Shown piece after piece: positions 35,126 through 43,303 of a DNA stretch of 64,000 nucleotides (positions within the stretch are counted from its first letter, which is position 1; every line of letters starts with the position of its first letter). This DNA is from Sulfitobacter sp043557345 (lineage in GTDB: Bacteria; Pseudomonadota; Alphaproteobacteria; Rhodobacterales; Rhodobacteraceae), in NCBI RefSeq assembly GCF_043557345.1, contig NZ_JBIFFV010000001.1:62001-126000 (forward strand). Reading direction: 5' to 3'. Position numbers and translations under genes: made by a program. The notes under the pieces were generated by a model, which was given only the letters and a program-made list of their open reading frames with translations, was not told the DNA's origin and searched no databases.

Positions 35126-35491
35126 TTAGGCCGCCAGCGCGTCCTGCGCTTGCTTGACGATCGCACCGAAGGCTTCGGGCTCGTGCACGGCCAGATCGGC
35201 CAGAACCTTGCGGTCCACTTCGATGCCGGCCAGCGTCAGACCGTTGATGAAGCGGCTGTATGTCAGCGCCTCGTCGTGGCTGCGCACGGCGGCGTTGATC
35301 CGCTGGATCCACAGGGCGCGGAAGTTGCGCTTGCGATTCTTGCGGTCACGCGTTGCATATTGGTTGGCCTTGTCGACCGCCTGTGTGGCGACCTTGAAAA
35401 CGTTCTTGCGCCGACCATAGTAGCCCTTTGCGGCTTTGATGATCTTCTTGTGACGCGCGTGGGTGACTGTACCACCTTTAACTCGGGACAT
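35126..35491 (-). CDS. rplT: 50S ribosomal protein L20
   Basis: A 121-residue basic ribosomal protein needed early in 50S assembly. It starts MSRVKGGTVTHARHKKIIKA and continues AKGYYGRRKNVFKVATQAVD, the standard L20 N-terminus, and has the C-terminal globular part (LIPRINAAVR-like segment WIQRINAAVRSHDEALTYSR). GAGAGCCGAG lies before the ATG. It follows rpmI by 15 bases. infC is not adjacent in this window. Confidence 0.97.
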   Translation of the reverse strand: MSRVKGGTVTHARHKKIIKAAKGYYGRRKNVFKVATQAVDKANQYATRDRKNRKRNFRALWIQRINAAVRSHDEALTYSRFINGLTLAGIEVDRKVLADLAVHEPEAFGAIVKQAQDALAA

Positions 35492-35506
35492 CTCGGCTCT
35501 CCTTAA

Positions 35507-35707
35507 TCAGCGGGCGTAGGGCATGAAGCCCTTGACGATCTTTGCATCGGCTTCCGACAGGGTTGTCGTGCCGCGTGCGTTACGGATGAACTTGTTGGTC
35601 CGCTTGATCATGCCGTGCTGCTTGCCGGCTTGGCTGGCGATGACCTTGCCGGTCGCCGAGACCTTGAAGCGCTTCTTGGCGCTCGATTTCGTCTTCATCT
35701 TGGGCAT
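35507..35707 (-). CDS. rpmI: 50S ribosomal protein L35
   Basis: A 66-residue basic ribosomal protein: MPKMKTKSSAKKRFKVSATG, then KVIASQAGKQHGMIKRTNKF and the C-terminal VKGFMPYAR. GGAGACGGAA precedes the ATG. First gene of the rpmI-rplT pair. The 5' untranslated region (35708-35830) is long enough for an L20-type control element but no specific structure was recognised. Confidence 0.97.
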   Translation of the reverse strand: MPKMKTKSSAKKRFKVSATGKVIASQAGKQHGMIKRTNKFIRNARGTTTLSEADAKIVKGFMPYAR

Positions 35708-35832
35708 TTCCGTCTCCGTCTTTTGAGTTCGGTATAAACACGACTCGGCATGCCACTTGAGGCCGGTCGTGCAGGCTAAGATGCGCCGTATAGGCGCGGT
35801 CGGTCAGGGATGCAAGAGGTTTCGCACAGCCC

Positions 35833-36057
35833 TCAGGGCAGGAAGTCTGCCGCCACCGAGACGAAAACCTCCGGCAGGCTGGAGAAGGAATAGCGCCCCG
35901 GATTTTCGCGCAGCGCAAAAATGATCAGCCCGCCCGCGATCAAGATCGTGATGGCCGAGGCGCGCGGCGACCGACGGTCGGTCACCGCAGACAGGATCGA
36001 GGGGATCGACAGCACCGCCAGAACGATGCCCACCACCATTGCCAAGTCCGCGTCCAC
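35833..36057 (-). CDS. Small two-helix membrane protein, function unknown
   Basis: A 74-residue protein with two hydrophobic helices (about 5-22, MVVGIVLAVLSIPSILSA, and about 35-48, AITILIAGGLIIFAL) separated by a basic loop DRRSPRAS, and a Ser/Val-rich C-terminus. It lies 26 bases downstream of pyk on the same strand, so it is likely read with it. It resembles small conserved proteins found next to pyk in related genomes, but no function is known to me. Confidence 0.65.
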   Translation of the reverse strand: MDADLAMVVGIVLAVLSIPSILSAVTDRRSPRASAITILIAGGLIIFALRENPGRYSFSSLPEVFVSVAADFLP

Positions 36058-36083
36058 GCAACATCCCCCTATCCGGGGAAAGG

Positions 36084-37529
36084 CTACTCTGGATCGGCGG
36101 CGTAAATCAAACGTTCGTCACAGGGCGCGACGCGCAGAATATTGGTGCTGCCCGGCACGTTAAAGGGCACCCCGGCGGTGACCACGATATGATCCTCCGG
36201 CCCGGCATAGCCCTCTGACAAGGCGGCCCGCGCGGCGCTCAGCACGGCCAGTTTAAACCGGTCATGCCCATCGGTGATGATGCAATTCGTGCCCCAGCTG
36301 AGCGCCAGACGCCGCGCGGTGTTGACCAGCGGCGACAGGGCGATGATCGGCACGCGGGGCCGCTCGCGTGCGGTCAGCAGCGCGGTGGTGCCCGATTGGG
36401 TAAAGCAGCAGATCGCCTTGATGTCCGTCGTCTCGGCAATCTCACGCGCGGCGGCGACGATGCCATCGGCCACGGTGGTACGATCCGCCGTGCGCGAGGA
36501 TTCGATGATCTGCGTATAGGTCGGATCGGCTTCGACCTCTTGGGCCACGTTATCCATCGTCGCCACGGCCTGCAGCGGGTAATCCCCGGCGGCGGATTCG
36601 GCGCTCAGCATCACGGCGTCGGCCCCTTCGTAAATCGCGGTCGCCACGTCCGAGACTTCGGCGCGGGTCGGCATCGGGCTTTCGATCATCGATTCGAGCA
36701 TCTGAGTCGCCACGATCACCGGCTTGGCCGCCGCCCGGCATTTACGCACCAGACGCTTCTGGATCGGCGGCACGTTCTGCACCGGCAGTTCCACGCCCAG
36801 ATCGCCCCGCGCCACCATGATGCCATCGCTGACATCCAAGATCGCCTCGAACCGCTCCACCGCCGCGGGCTTCTCGATCTTTGACAGCACCGCCGCCCGG
36901 CCTCTGACCAGATCGCGCGCCTCGGTCACATCCTCGGGCCGCTGGACAAAGCTAAGGGCGAGCCAATCGACCCCCAACTCGCAGACGAACTCCAGATCGG
37001 CGCGGTCTTTCTCGGAAAGCGCTGCCAGCGGCAGCAGCACGTCGGGCACGTTCACGCCCTTGCGGTTCGAGATGACACCGCCCGTGACCACTTCGCAATC
37101 GGCGAAATCCGGGCCACAGTCGCGCACCTTGAGACGGATTTTGCCGTCATTGACCAACAGGCTCGCCCCCGGCTCAAGGGCCGCGAAAATCTCCGGATGG
37201 GGCAGGCAGACGCGGGTCACATCGCCCGGCGTCTCATCAAGATCGAGCCGGAAAGACGCGCCCTCTTCCAAGGTCGGCCCGTCGCCCTCGAACACGCCAA
37301 CGCGCAGTTTCGGCCCCTGAAGGTCCGCCAGAATGCCGATCGCGCCGCCGGTCTCTTTCTCGATATCGCGGATGATCCGGTGCTTTTCGCGAATCTCTTC
37401 GTGACTTCCGTGGCTCATGTTCAGGCGGAAAACATCCGCCCCGGCGTTGTGCAATGCCGCGATCACCTCCCGGGTTTCGGAGGCGGGCCCGAGCGTGGCC
37501 ACGATCTTTACATTGCGCAAACGTCTCAT
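36084..37529 (-). CDS. pyk: Pyruvate kinase
   Basis: Makes pyruvate and ATP from phosphoenolpyruvate and ADP, the last step of glycolysis. The 481-residue protein starts MRRLRNVKIVATLGPASETR. The catalytic barrel contains NMSHGSHEE, the active-site lysine and metal-binding Glu in LSKIEKPAAVERF, GIMVARGDLGVELP, and ATQMLESMIESPMPTRAEVS. A C-terminal allosteric domain follows (about 350-481). AAGGAACAG precedes the ATG at 37529; a longer frame to 37607 has no family support. Confidence 0.96.
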   Translation of the reverse strand: MRRLRNVKIVATLGPASETREVIAALHNAGADVFRLNMSHGSHEEIREKHRIIRDIEKETGGAIGILADLQGPKLRVGVFEGDGPTLEEGASFRLDLDETPGDVTRVCLPHPEIFAALEPGASLLVNDGKIRLKVRDCGPDFADCEVVTGGVISNRKGVNVPDVLLPLAALSEKDRADLEFVCELGVDWLALSFVQRPEDVTEARDLVRGRAAVLSKIEKPAAVERFEAILDVSDGIMVARGDLGVELPVQNVPPIQKRLVRKCRAAAKPVIVATQMLESMIESPMPTRAEVSDVATAIYEGADAVMLSAESAAGDYPLQAVATMDNVAQEVEADPTYTQIIESSRTADRTTVADGIVAAAREIAETTDIKAICCFTQSGTTALLTARERPRVPIIALSPLVNTARRLALSWGTNCIITDGHDRFKLAVLSAARAALSEGYAGPEDHIVVTAGVPFNVPGSTNILRVAPCDERLIYAADPE

Positions 37530-37681
37530 ATCTGTTCCTTCGTGTCCTATGTCCCCAGAGCGGATGTTAACGATAACATCGCCTGTCCGGTGGCCTAGCG
37601 CCCCCATGAGTGCCTGTCAAAGGTTTCATCAGAATGACGGTCCCTCACGGTCCCGTCCAGTGATATGAGAAGGAAGCTGTC

Positions 37682-37993
37682 ATGCCCAGCCAACAAGAGA
37701 TCGAACTGCAAGCCGCCGCCTTTCGCCGGTTGCAGAAACACCTGATGCAAGACCGCACGGATGTGCAGAACATCGACATGATGAACCTCGCCGGTTTTTG
37801 CCGCAACTGCCTGTCGCGCTGGTATCAGGAGGCCGCCAATGAACGCGGGATCGAGATGGGCAAGGACGAGGCGCGCGAGTTGTTCTACGGGATGACGATG
37901 GACGAATGGAAAGCCAACTATCAGACCGATGCGAACGACAGCCAGAAAGAGGCGTTCAAGACGGCCTTTGAAGAGAATGTCGGAAAGGGTTGA
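37682..37993 (+). CDS. DUF1244 family protein
   Basis: A 103-residue cytoplasmic helical protein of the DUF1244 family, function unknown. Conserved segments are AAAFRRLQKHLMQDRTDVQN, MNLAGFCRNCLSRWYQEAAN with two cysteines in an FCRNCL motif, and the C-terminal FYGMTMDEWKANYQ. GGAAGCTGTC lies before the ATG. It stands alone, divergent from pyk and convergent with the MaoC gene across a terminator. Confidence 0.83.
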   Translation: MPSQQEIELQAAAFRRLQKHLMQDRTDVQNIDMMNLAGFCRNCLSRWYQEAANERGIEMGKDEARELFYGMTMDEWKANYQTDANDSQKEAFKTAFEENVGKG

Positions 37994-38016
37994 GCAACCC
38001 GCTTCAGTGGCCTCAC

Positions 38017-38050
38017 AAAGCGGGCGTGCCCCCCCTGTGCGCCCGCCTTT
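38017..38050. terminator. Terminator between the DUF1244 and MaoC genes
   Basis: AAAGCGGGCG at 38017-38026 pairs with CGCCCGC-(C)-TTT at 38040-38050, giving a stem that ends in TTT on the plus strand and in TTT on the minus strand. Confidence 0.7.
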
Positions 38051-38080
38051 GCCTCGGCCAAGCGCGCTCAAAGGCGTCGC

Positions 38081-38539
38081 CTAGAACTGATAAAGCACAA
38101 GCCAATCCGCCTTGAGCGCGGGGCGCGCGGCGCCTTCGATCTCTACCGTTGCGGCAAAGCGGGTCATCAGGTCACCCCGCCCCCGCCGTCGCGCCTCGGC
38201 CAGCGTGAACCGCCCCCGGATGCGCTTGCCGGAATGCACGGGCGCCACGAAGCGCACGCTGTCGAACCCGTAGTTTATCGACGCCTTCGTGCCCGCCACC
38301 ACCGGCAGCGCGCCGTAAGCCATGCCCGACATCATCGACAGGGTGAGCATCCCATGGGCCACGGTGCCGCCGAAATCCGTCTTGGCCGCGCGGAGCGGGT
38401 CGACATGGATGAACTGGTGGTCCTCGGTCACATCGGCGAAAGCGTCGATCCGCGCCTGATCCATCACGAACCACGGCGAGACGCCCAATTCACGGCCCAC
38501 GGCGGCCTCCATCTCTGCCCGGTCAATCTCTCTGCGCAT
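38081..38539 (-). CDS. MaoC-like (R)-specific enoyl-CoA hydratase family protein
   Basis: A 152-residue hot-dog fold protein that probably hydrates an enoyl-CoA. The hydratase-2 signature is present: ARIDAFADVTEDHQFIHVDP (catalytic Asp and His), followed by FGGTVAHGMLTLSMMSGMAY. It is much shorter than mesaconyl-CoA hydratase of the ethylmalonyl-CoA pathway, so it is not that enzyme. The substrate is unknown. A TGCGAAAG-containing sequence lies upstream at 38587-38596. Confidence 0.85.
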   Translation of the reverse strand: MRREIDRAEMEAAVGRELGVSPWFVMDQARIDAFADVTEDHQFIHVDPLRAAKTDFGGTVAHGMLTLSMMSGMAYGALPVVAGTKASINYGFDSVRFVAPVHSGKRIRGRFTLAEARRRGRGDLMTRFAATVEIEGAARPALKADWLVLYQF

Positions 38540-38646
38540 CGCGGCCTCCTGTTTCGCGCCAGTCTAGCCGCGCGGGCGTTCGCTGCGAAAGCCCTTGCGC
38601 CCGGCGGGACATCTTTCATGCTGGGGCCAAACAGAGCGGAGCCGCC

Positions 38647-39090
38647 ATGAACACCCCGATCCTCGCCCTCATTACCGTCGCCATCGCCGGGGCCGCCGTG
38701 GCCCTGCAAACCCCGATCAATGCCGCCCTGGGGCGCAACATCGGCAGCGGCGTCGCCGCGGCGGCGGTGTCCTTTGGCGTCGGCTTTGCGATCCTGCTCG
38801 GGGTCTTACTGCTGCGGGGCGAGTTGAGCGCCCTGCCCCGCGCGGCCTCGGCCTCTCCCGTTTTGCTCTTGGGTGGGGTGCTGGGGGCGTTCTACGTCTG
38901 GTCGGTGCTTTGGGCGATCCCGACGCTGGGGGCTCTGACGGTGATCTCGGCGTTGATCCTTGGCCAATTGAGCGCAGCACTGGTAATTGATGCCACGGGG
39001 CTCTTGGGCCTGTCGGTGCAGGCCATCACCCCCACCCGCATCGCCGCCGCCGCGCTGGTGGCGGCGGGGCTGGTCTTATCGCGGTTCTAA
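38647..39090 (+). CDS. DMT superfamily transporter, DUF606/YdcZ type
   Basis: A 147-residue membrane protein with about five hydrophobic segments, the half-size form of the drug/metabolite transporter fold (DUF606). It starts MNTPILALITVAIAGAAVAL and has the family motif QTPINAALGRNIGSGVAAAA, then LLGGVLGAFYVWSVLWAIPT. Half-size members usually act as pairs or dimers. Substrate unknown. It is divergent from the MaoC gene and convergent with dat (3 bases apart). Confidence 0.8.
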   Translation: MNTPILALITVAIAGAAVALQTPINAALGRNIGSGVAAAAVSFGVGFAILLGVLLLRGELSALPRAASASPVLLLGGVLGAFYVWSVLWAIPTLGALTVISALILGQLSAALVIDATGLLGLSVQAITPTRIAAAALVAAGLVLSRF

Positions 39091-39093
39091 AGC

Positions 39094-39954
39094 TCAGATC
39101 GCGGTTTTGCGCATCTCTTCGAGATAGATTTCACGCAAACGGGGCGCCAATTTGCCCGGCGTGCCGCTGCCGATCTTGGCCCCGTCGATCTCGATCACCG
39201 GCGTCACGAAAGCGCTGGCCGAGGTGACGAACGCCTCATCCGCCTGCTGCGCCTCTTCGATGGTGAAGTTCCGCTCTTCCACCTGCATCTGCGCCTCGCG
39301 GGCCAGTTCCAGCACCGCTCTGCGGGTGATGCCGTGCAGGATGTCGTTCGAGGTTTCGCGCGTCACGATCTTGCCGTCCTTGACGATATAGGCGTTGTTC
39401 GACGTGCCTTCGGTGACGAAACCGTCTTCGACCATCCAAGCGTCTTCGACACCGGCTTTCTTGGCCATCATCTTGCCCATCGACGGGTAGAGCAACTGTA
39501 CCGTTTTGATATCGCGGCGGCCCCAACGAATGTCTTCGATGCTGATCACGCGGATGCCGTCACGGGCGGCGGGATTGTCGGCCAGCCCCGGCTTGGATTG
39601 GGTGAACAGCACCAGCGAGGGCGCGGTGGTCTCGGGGTCAGGGAAGGCGAAATCGCGGTCGCCATCCGACCCGCGCGTCACCTGAAGATAGATCAACCCG
39701 TCATTGATATCGTTGAGACGCACCAACTCGCGATGAATTTCCAGCAGTTCATCGGTCGTCGCAGGTGCGCGCATGTCGAGCTCGTTCATCGAGCGGGTCA
39801 GACGCTCGGCATGGCCGTCAAAGGCGATGAGCTTGCCGTCCAGCACACTCGTTACCTCATAGACCCCATCGGCCATCAGGAATCCCCGGTCGAAGATCGA
39901 GATCTTGGCCTGATCCTCGGGCAGGTATTCGCCGTTCACATAGACAGTTCGCAT
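39094..39954 (-). CDS. dat: D-amino-acid transaminase
   Basis: A class IV PLP-dependent aminotransferase of 286 residues. It starts MRTVYVNGEYLPEDQAKISI, with the family segment FDRGFLMADGVYEVTSVLDG; the PLP lysine is in RRDIKTVQLLYPSMGK (about residue 146), and EGTSNNAYIVKDGKIVTRET binds the cofactor phosphate. It is likely to move amino groups between D-glutamate and other D-amino acids. GGGGGTGACC precedes the ATG at 39954. It is the third gene of the operon dgcN-dgcA-dat, 2 bases from dgcA, which supports a D-amino-acid rather than a branched-chain role. Confidence 0.86.
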   Translation of the reverse strand: MRTVYVNGEYLPEDQAKISIFDRGFLMADGVYEVTSVLDGKLIAFDGHAERLTRSMNELDMRAPATTDELLEIHRELVRLNDINDGLIYLQVTRGSDGDRDFAFPDPETTAPSLVLFTQSKPGLADNPAARDGIRVISIEDIRWGRRDIKTVQLLYPSMGKMMAKKAGVEDAWMVEDGFVTEGTSNNAYIVKDGKIVTRETSNDILHGITRRAVLELAREAQMQVEERNFTIEEAQQADEAFVTSASAFVTPVIEIDGAKIGSGTPGKLAPRLREIYLEEMRKTAI

Positions 39955-39956
39955 GG

Positions 39957-40922
39957 TCACCCCCAAAGCGCTGCGGCGGGGGGATGCACGCCCGCGCCGT
40001 CGAATTTCAAAGCATTGTCGCGGTCTTCGGCCAGAAGCAGCGGGCCGTCAAGGTCCACCACCTTCGCGCCTTGCGCGACCAGCGTCGCGGGGGCCATCGC
40101 CAGCGACGAGCCAACCATGCAGCCCACCATGACCTCAAACCCCGCGGCCCGCGCTGCATCGCGCAGTGCCAGTGCCTCGGTCAGACCGCCGGTCTTGTCG
40201 AGCTTTATGTTCACCACATCGTATTTGCCCTTGAGGCCCGGCAGGCTGGCGCGGTCATGGCAGCTTTCATCTGCGCAGACGGGCACGGGGCGGTCCATGC
40301 CCAAAAGCGCGTCGTCTTCGCCCGCGGGCAGAGGCTGTTCGACCAGCGCCACGCCCAGACGAACCAGATGCGGGGCGAGGTCGGCATAGACCTCAGCCGA
40401 CCAGCCTTCATTGGCGTCGATGATGATGGTGGAATCGGGCGCGCCCGCGCGCACCGCTTCGAGCCGCGGCATGTCGTCGGGGGTGCCGAGCTTGATCTTC
40501 AGCAGGGGCCGATAGCTGTGTTTCGCCGCCTGCGCGCGCATTGCCTCGGGTTCGTCCAGCGAGAGGGTATAGGCCGTGATCTCTGGCCCCGGCGCGGTCA
40601 GTCCGGCCAGTTCCCACACCCGTTTGCCTGCGCGCTTGGCCTCTAGATCCCATAGCGCACAGTCGACCGCGTTGCGTGCGGCCCCGGCAGGCAGCAGATC
40701 ATAGAGCGCTTGGCGGGTGATATCGCCCGGCAGGCCGTTGATCTCAGCCGTGACCGATTCGAGGGTCTCGCCATAGCGCGCGTAGGGCACGCATTCGCCC
40801 CAGCCGGTCACGCCGCCTTCGGTCACGCGGACGGTCAGCACCTTGGCCTCGGTCCGCGAACCGCGGCTGATGGTAAAGACCTGCGCCAGTTTGAACGTAT
40901 CTGCGGAAACGTCGATCTGCAT
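39957..40922 (-). CDS. dgcA: N-acetyl-D-glutamate racemase DgcA (enolase superfamily)
   Basis: A member of the mandelate racemase/muconate cycloisomerase group, 321 residues. The acid/base lysine is in LLKIKLGTPDDMPR (KxK motif, about 150), the metal ligands follow in IIIDANEGWS, LVEQPLP and ADESCHD, and the second lysine is in VVNIKLDKTGG. This is the Ala-Glu epimerase-like subgroup, now known in marine bacteria as DgcA, which racemises N-acetyl-D-Glu. It lies directly after dgcN (about 2 bases), the partner that makes the N-acetyl substrate. Confidence 0.85.
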   Translation of the reverse strand: MQIDVSADTFKLAQVFTISRGSRTEAKVLTVRVTEGGVTGWGECVPYARYGETLESVTAEINGLPGDITRQALYDLLPAGAARNAVDCALWDLEAKRAGKRVWELAGLTAPGPEITAYTLSLDEPEAMRAQAAKHSYRPLLKIKLGTPDDMPRLEAVRAGAPDSTIIIDANEGWSAEVYADLAPHLVRLGVALVEQPLPAGEDDALLGMDRPVPVCADESCHDRASLPGLKGKYDVVNIKLDKTGGLTEALALRDAARAAGFEVMVGCMVGSSLAMAPATLVAQGAKVVDLDGPLLLAEDRDNALKFDGAGVHPPAAALWG

Positions 40923-40924
40923 GG

Positions 40925-41926
40925 TCACAGCGCCGCCAGCGCATCGGCCAGTCGCGCTGCCCCTTGGCGGAAGGGATCGACCGCGGGCAGGCCAAGACGC
41001 TCCTCAACCTCGGCCAGATAGGCGTCCGCCTCGGCCTCGGACATATGGTAGGTGTTGACCGAGATACCGACGACCTTGCAGTCCGGGTTCGGCACCTGCG
41101 CCAGCGTCAGCGCCATGTCGCGCACCGCTTCGAGACTGGGCAGGCTGTATTCCGGCAACCCGCGCATATGGGTCCGGGTCGGCTCATGGCAGAGGATCAG
41201 CGCATCGGGCTGGCCGCCGTGGATCAGCGCCATGGTCACGCCTGAGTAGGAGACGTGGAACAGGCTGCCCTGCCCTTCGATGATGTCCCAATGGTCATCG
41301 TCATTGGCGGGGGTGAGATATTCCACCGACCCGGCCATGAAATCGGCGATCACGGCGTCCAGCGGCACGCCTTCGCCGGTGATCAGGATGCCGGTCTGAC
41401 CCGTGGCGCGGAAGGTGCTTTTCATGCCCTTCCCGCGCATCGCCTCGTCCAGCGCGAGGGCGGTGTACATTTTCCCGACCGAGCAATCGGTGCCCACGGC
41501 CAGAACCCGCTTGCCGCTCCGTTTCTTGCCATCGGCGATGGGATATTCGACGCTGGGCACGCGCACGTCATGCAATGTGGTGCCGTTGGCCTCGGCAGCG
41601 GCGACCAGATCGGCTTCGTTGCGCAGCAGGTTGTGCAGGCCCGAGGCGATGTCGAAGCCCATGTTCAGCGCCTCGATCAGCACCTCTTTCCAAGCCGCAC
41701 TGATTTTACCGCCACGGTTGGCGACACCGATGACCAATGTCTCGGCCCCCGCCTCACGCGCTTCGGCCAGCGTCATGTCTTGCAGACCGAGATCGGCCTT
41801 GCAGCCCTCCATGCGGAACTGACCGACCGCATTGTCGGGCCGCCAGTCCTTGATGCCTTGGGCGACCTTGGCGGACAGAGAGTCAGGCGCGTCGCCCAGA
41901 AAGAGCAGATAGGGGGTTTTGATCAT
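40925..41926 (-). CDS. dgcN: N-acetyltransferase DgcN (DUF1611), D-glutamate catabolism
   Basis: A DUF1611 family protein of 333 residues that acetylates D-glutamate in the DgcN-DgcA route. A Rossmann-like N-terminal domain (PYLLFLGDAPDSLSAKVAQG) is followed by a P-loop NTPase-like domain with VLAVGTDCSVGKMYTALALD (about 152-171), GQTGILITGEGVPLDAV and DIIEGQGSLFHVSYSGVTMA. GGAGG is well placed before the ATG at 41926. It leads the operon dgcN-dgcA-dat and is divergent from mcl1. Confidence 0.86.
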   Translation of the reverse strand: MIKTPYLLFLGDAPDSLSAKVAQGIKDWRPDNAVGQFRMEGCKADLGLQDMTLAEAREAGAETLVIGVANRGGKISAAWKEVLIEALNMGFDIASGLHNLLRNEADLVAAAEANGTTLHDVRVPSVEYPIADGKKRSGKRVLAVGTDCSVGKMYTALALDEAMRGKGMKSTFRATGQTGILITGEGVPLDAVIADFMAGSVEYLTPANDDDHWDIIEGQGSLFHVSYSGVTMALIHGGQPDALILCHEPTRTHMRGLPEYSLPSLEAVRDMALTLAQVPNPDCKVVGISVNTYHMSEAEADAYLAEVEERLGLPAVDPFRQGAARLADALAAL

Positions 41927-42040
41927 GGCAAGCCTCCGGCATTGAATTTGTCCGCATATTGCGCGCGAGAATACGCAAGTGCGTGGCGTTGTCGACGCAT
42001 CTGCATGCAAATGCGCTGTATTTCCCGCAAATTACCCTTG

Positions 42041-42130
42041 GCTGCGCAAAATTCGTGCGCGGCATTCGCCGAGGGGCGAACCTTTCGTAATGCTGCAACT
42101 GCGAAAACCTCCTTGCGATTGGTGGCGCAA
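42041..42130. promoter_or_regulatory. Candidate operator region upstream of mcl1 / dgcN
   Basis: The divergent intergenic region has repeated TGCG(C)AAA-type words: GCTGCGCAAAATTCG at 42041, TGCTGCAACTGCGAAAA at 42091-42107 and the inverted repeat TTGCG-ATTGGTGG-CGCAA at 42113-42130. The 42091 motif recurs in front of mcd with 15 of 17 bases identical. It resembles sites of ScfR/RamB/PccR-type regulators of short-chain acyl-CoA metabolism (inference). Confidence 0.5.
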
Positions 42131-42183
42131 TTTCATACCAGAATGGAGACACGTGATGAAACAATATTACCCATAGGTGCCCC

Positions 42184-43143
42184 ATGAGCTTCCGCATTCA
42201 GCCTGCCGCCCCTGCCCGCCCGAACCGTTGCCAATTGTTCGGCCCCGGCTCCCGTCCGGCGATCTTTGAAAAGATGGCGGCGTCGGATGCCGATGTGATC
42301 AACCTCGACCTCGAAGACAGCGTGGCACCTTCGGACAAAGACAGCGCGCGCGCCAATATCATCAAGGCGATTTCCGAGATCGACTGGGGCAACAAGACGC
42401 TTTCGGTGCGGATCAACGGGCTTGATACGCCCTATTGGTATCGTGACGTGGTGGAACTGCTGGAGCAGGCCGGGCCGCGGCTTGATCAGATCATGATCCC
42501 CAAAGTGGGTTGCGCGGCGGATGTCTATGCCGTCGATGCGCTGGTGACGGCGGTGGAAACTGCCAAGGGCCGCGAGAAGAAGATCAGTTTCGAGGTCATT
42601 ATCGAATCCGCCGCTGGCATCGCCCATGTGGAAGAGATCGCCGCCTCTTCTCCGCGTTTGCAGGCGATGTCGCTGGGGGCCGCGGATTTCGCCGCCTCCA
42701 TGGGCATGCAGACCACCGGCATCGGCGGCACGCAAGAGAACTACTATATGCAGCGCGGCGAGCAGAAACATTGGTCGGACCCTTGGCACTGGGCACAGGC
42801 CGCCATCGTCGCCGCCTGCCGCACCCATGGCGTGCTGCCGGTCGACGGGCCCTTTGGCGATTTCTCGGACGACGAGGGGTTCCGCGCACAGGCGCGCCGC
42901 TCGGCCACGCTGGGGATGGTGGGCAAATGGGCGATCCACCCCAAACAGGTCGCGCTGAGCAACGAGGTGTTCACCCCGTCGGAAGAGGCCGTGGCCGAGG
43001 CGCGCGAGATCCTCGCGGCGATGGAGGAAGCCAAGGCCAAGGGCGAAGGGGCCACCGTCTATAAGGGGCGGTTGGTGGATATCGCCAGCATCAAACAGGC
43101 GGAGGTGATCGTGCGGCAATCTCAGATGATCGCCGGGGGCTGA
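42184..43143 (+). CDS. mcl1: L-malyl-CoA / beta-methylmalyl-CoA lyase
   Basis: Cleaves beta-methylmalyl-CoA to glyoxylate and propionyl-CoA and interconverts malyl-CoA with acetyl-CoA and glyoxylate, in the ethylmalonyl-CoA pathway. The 319-residue protein is a CitE-like TIM barrel: NRCQLFGPGSRPAIFEKMAA (CoA binding), VINLDLEDSVAPSDKD (Mg-binding acidic residues), ISFEVIIESAAGIAHVEEIA (second metal Glu) and the C-terminal lid with GKWAIHPKQVALSNEVF. Length and motifs match Rhodobacter Mcl1. Promoter region shares a motif with mcd at 49615. Confidence 0.95.
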   Translation: MSFRIQPAAPARPNRCQLFGPGSRPAIFEKMAASDADVINLDLEDSVAPSDKDSARANIIKAISEIDWGNKTLSVRINGLDTPYWYRDVVELLEQAGPRLDQIMIPKVGCAADVYAVDALVTAVETAKGREKKISFEVIIESAAGIAHVEEIAASSPRLQAMSLGAADFAASMGMQTTGIGGTQENYYMQRGEQKHWSDPWHWAQAAIVAACRTHGVLPVDGPFGDFSDDEGFRAQARRSATLGMVGKWAIHPKQVALSNEVFTPSEEAVAEAREILAAMEEAKAKGEGATVYKGRLVDIASIKQAEVIVRQSQMIAGG

Positions 43144-43154
43144 GCGCTTTTGGC

Positions 43155-43181
43155 AAGCCGCCGGGGGGGCCCTGCCCCCGG
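43155..43181 (+). repeat. GC-rich hairpin of a dispersed Rhodobacteraceae-type intergenic repeat
   Basis: CCGGGGG (43161-43167) pairs with CCCCCGG (43175-43181), followed by ACCCCCGAGGGTATTTGAAA. Sequences of this kind (CCCCCGGACCCCCGAGGTATTT) are scattered in many genomes of this family. Here it probably ends the mcl1 transcript. Confidence 0.55.
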
Positions 43182-43303
43182 ACCCCCGAGGGTATTTGAA
43201 AAAGGATGAAAAGGAAGGGGCGTGGGCTTGCCTGCCTTGTAAACCCGCGTTGCAAACCGGCGCGCGGCGCTCCATATACACAGGCAACAAGCCGGAGCAT
43301 TCA

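Noticed and set aside
38081..38539. MaoC gene as mesaconyl-CoA hydratase of the ethylmalonyl-CoA pathway
   Set aside because: At 152 residues it is far shorter than Mch (about 340) and lacks the second hot-dog domain. The upstream TGCGAAAG is too short to count as the shared motif.
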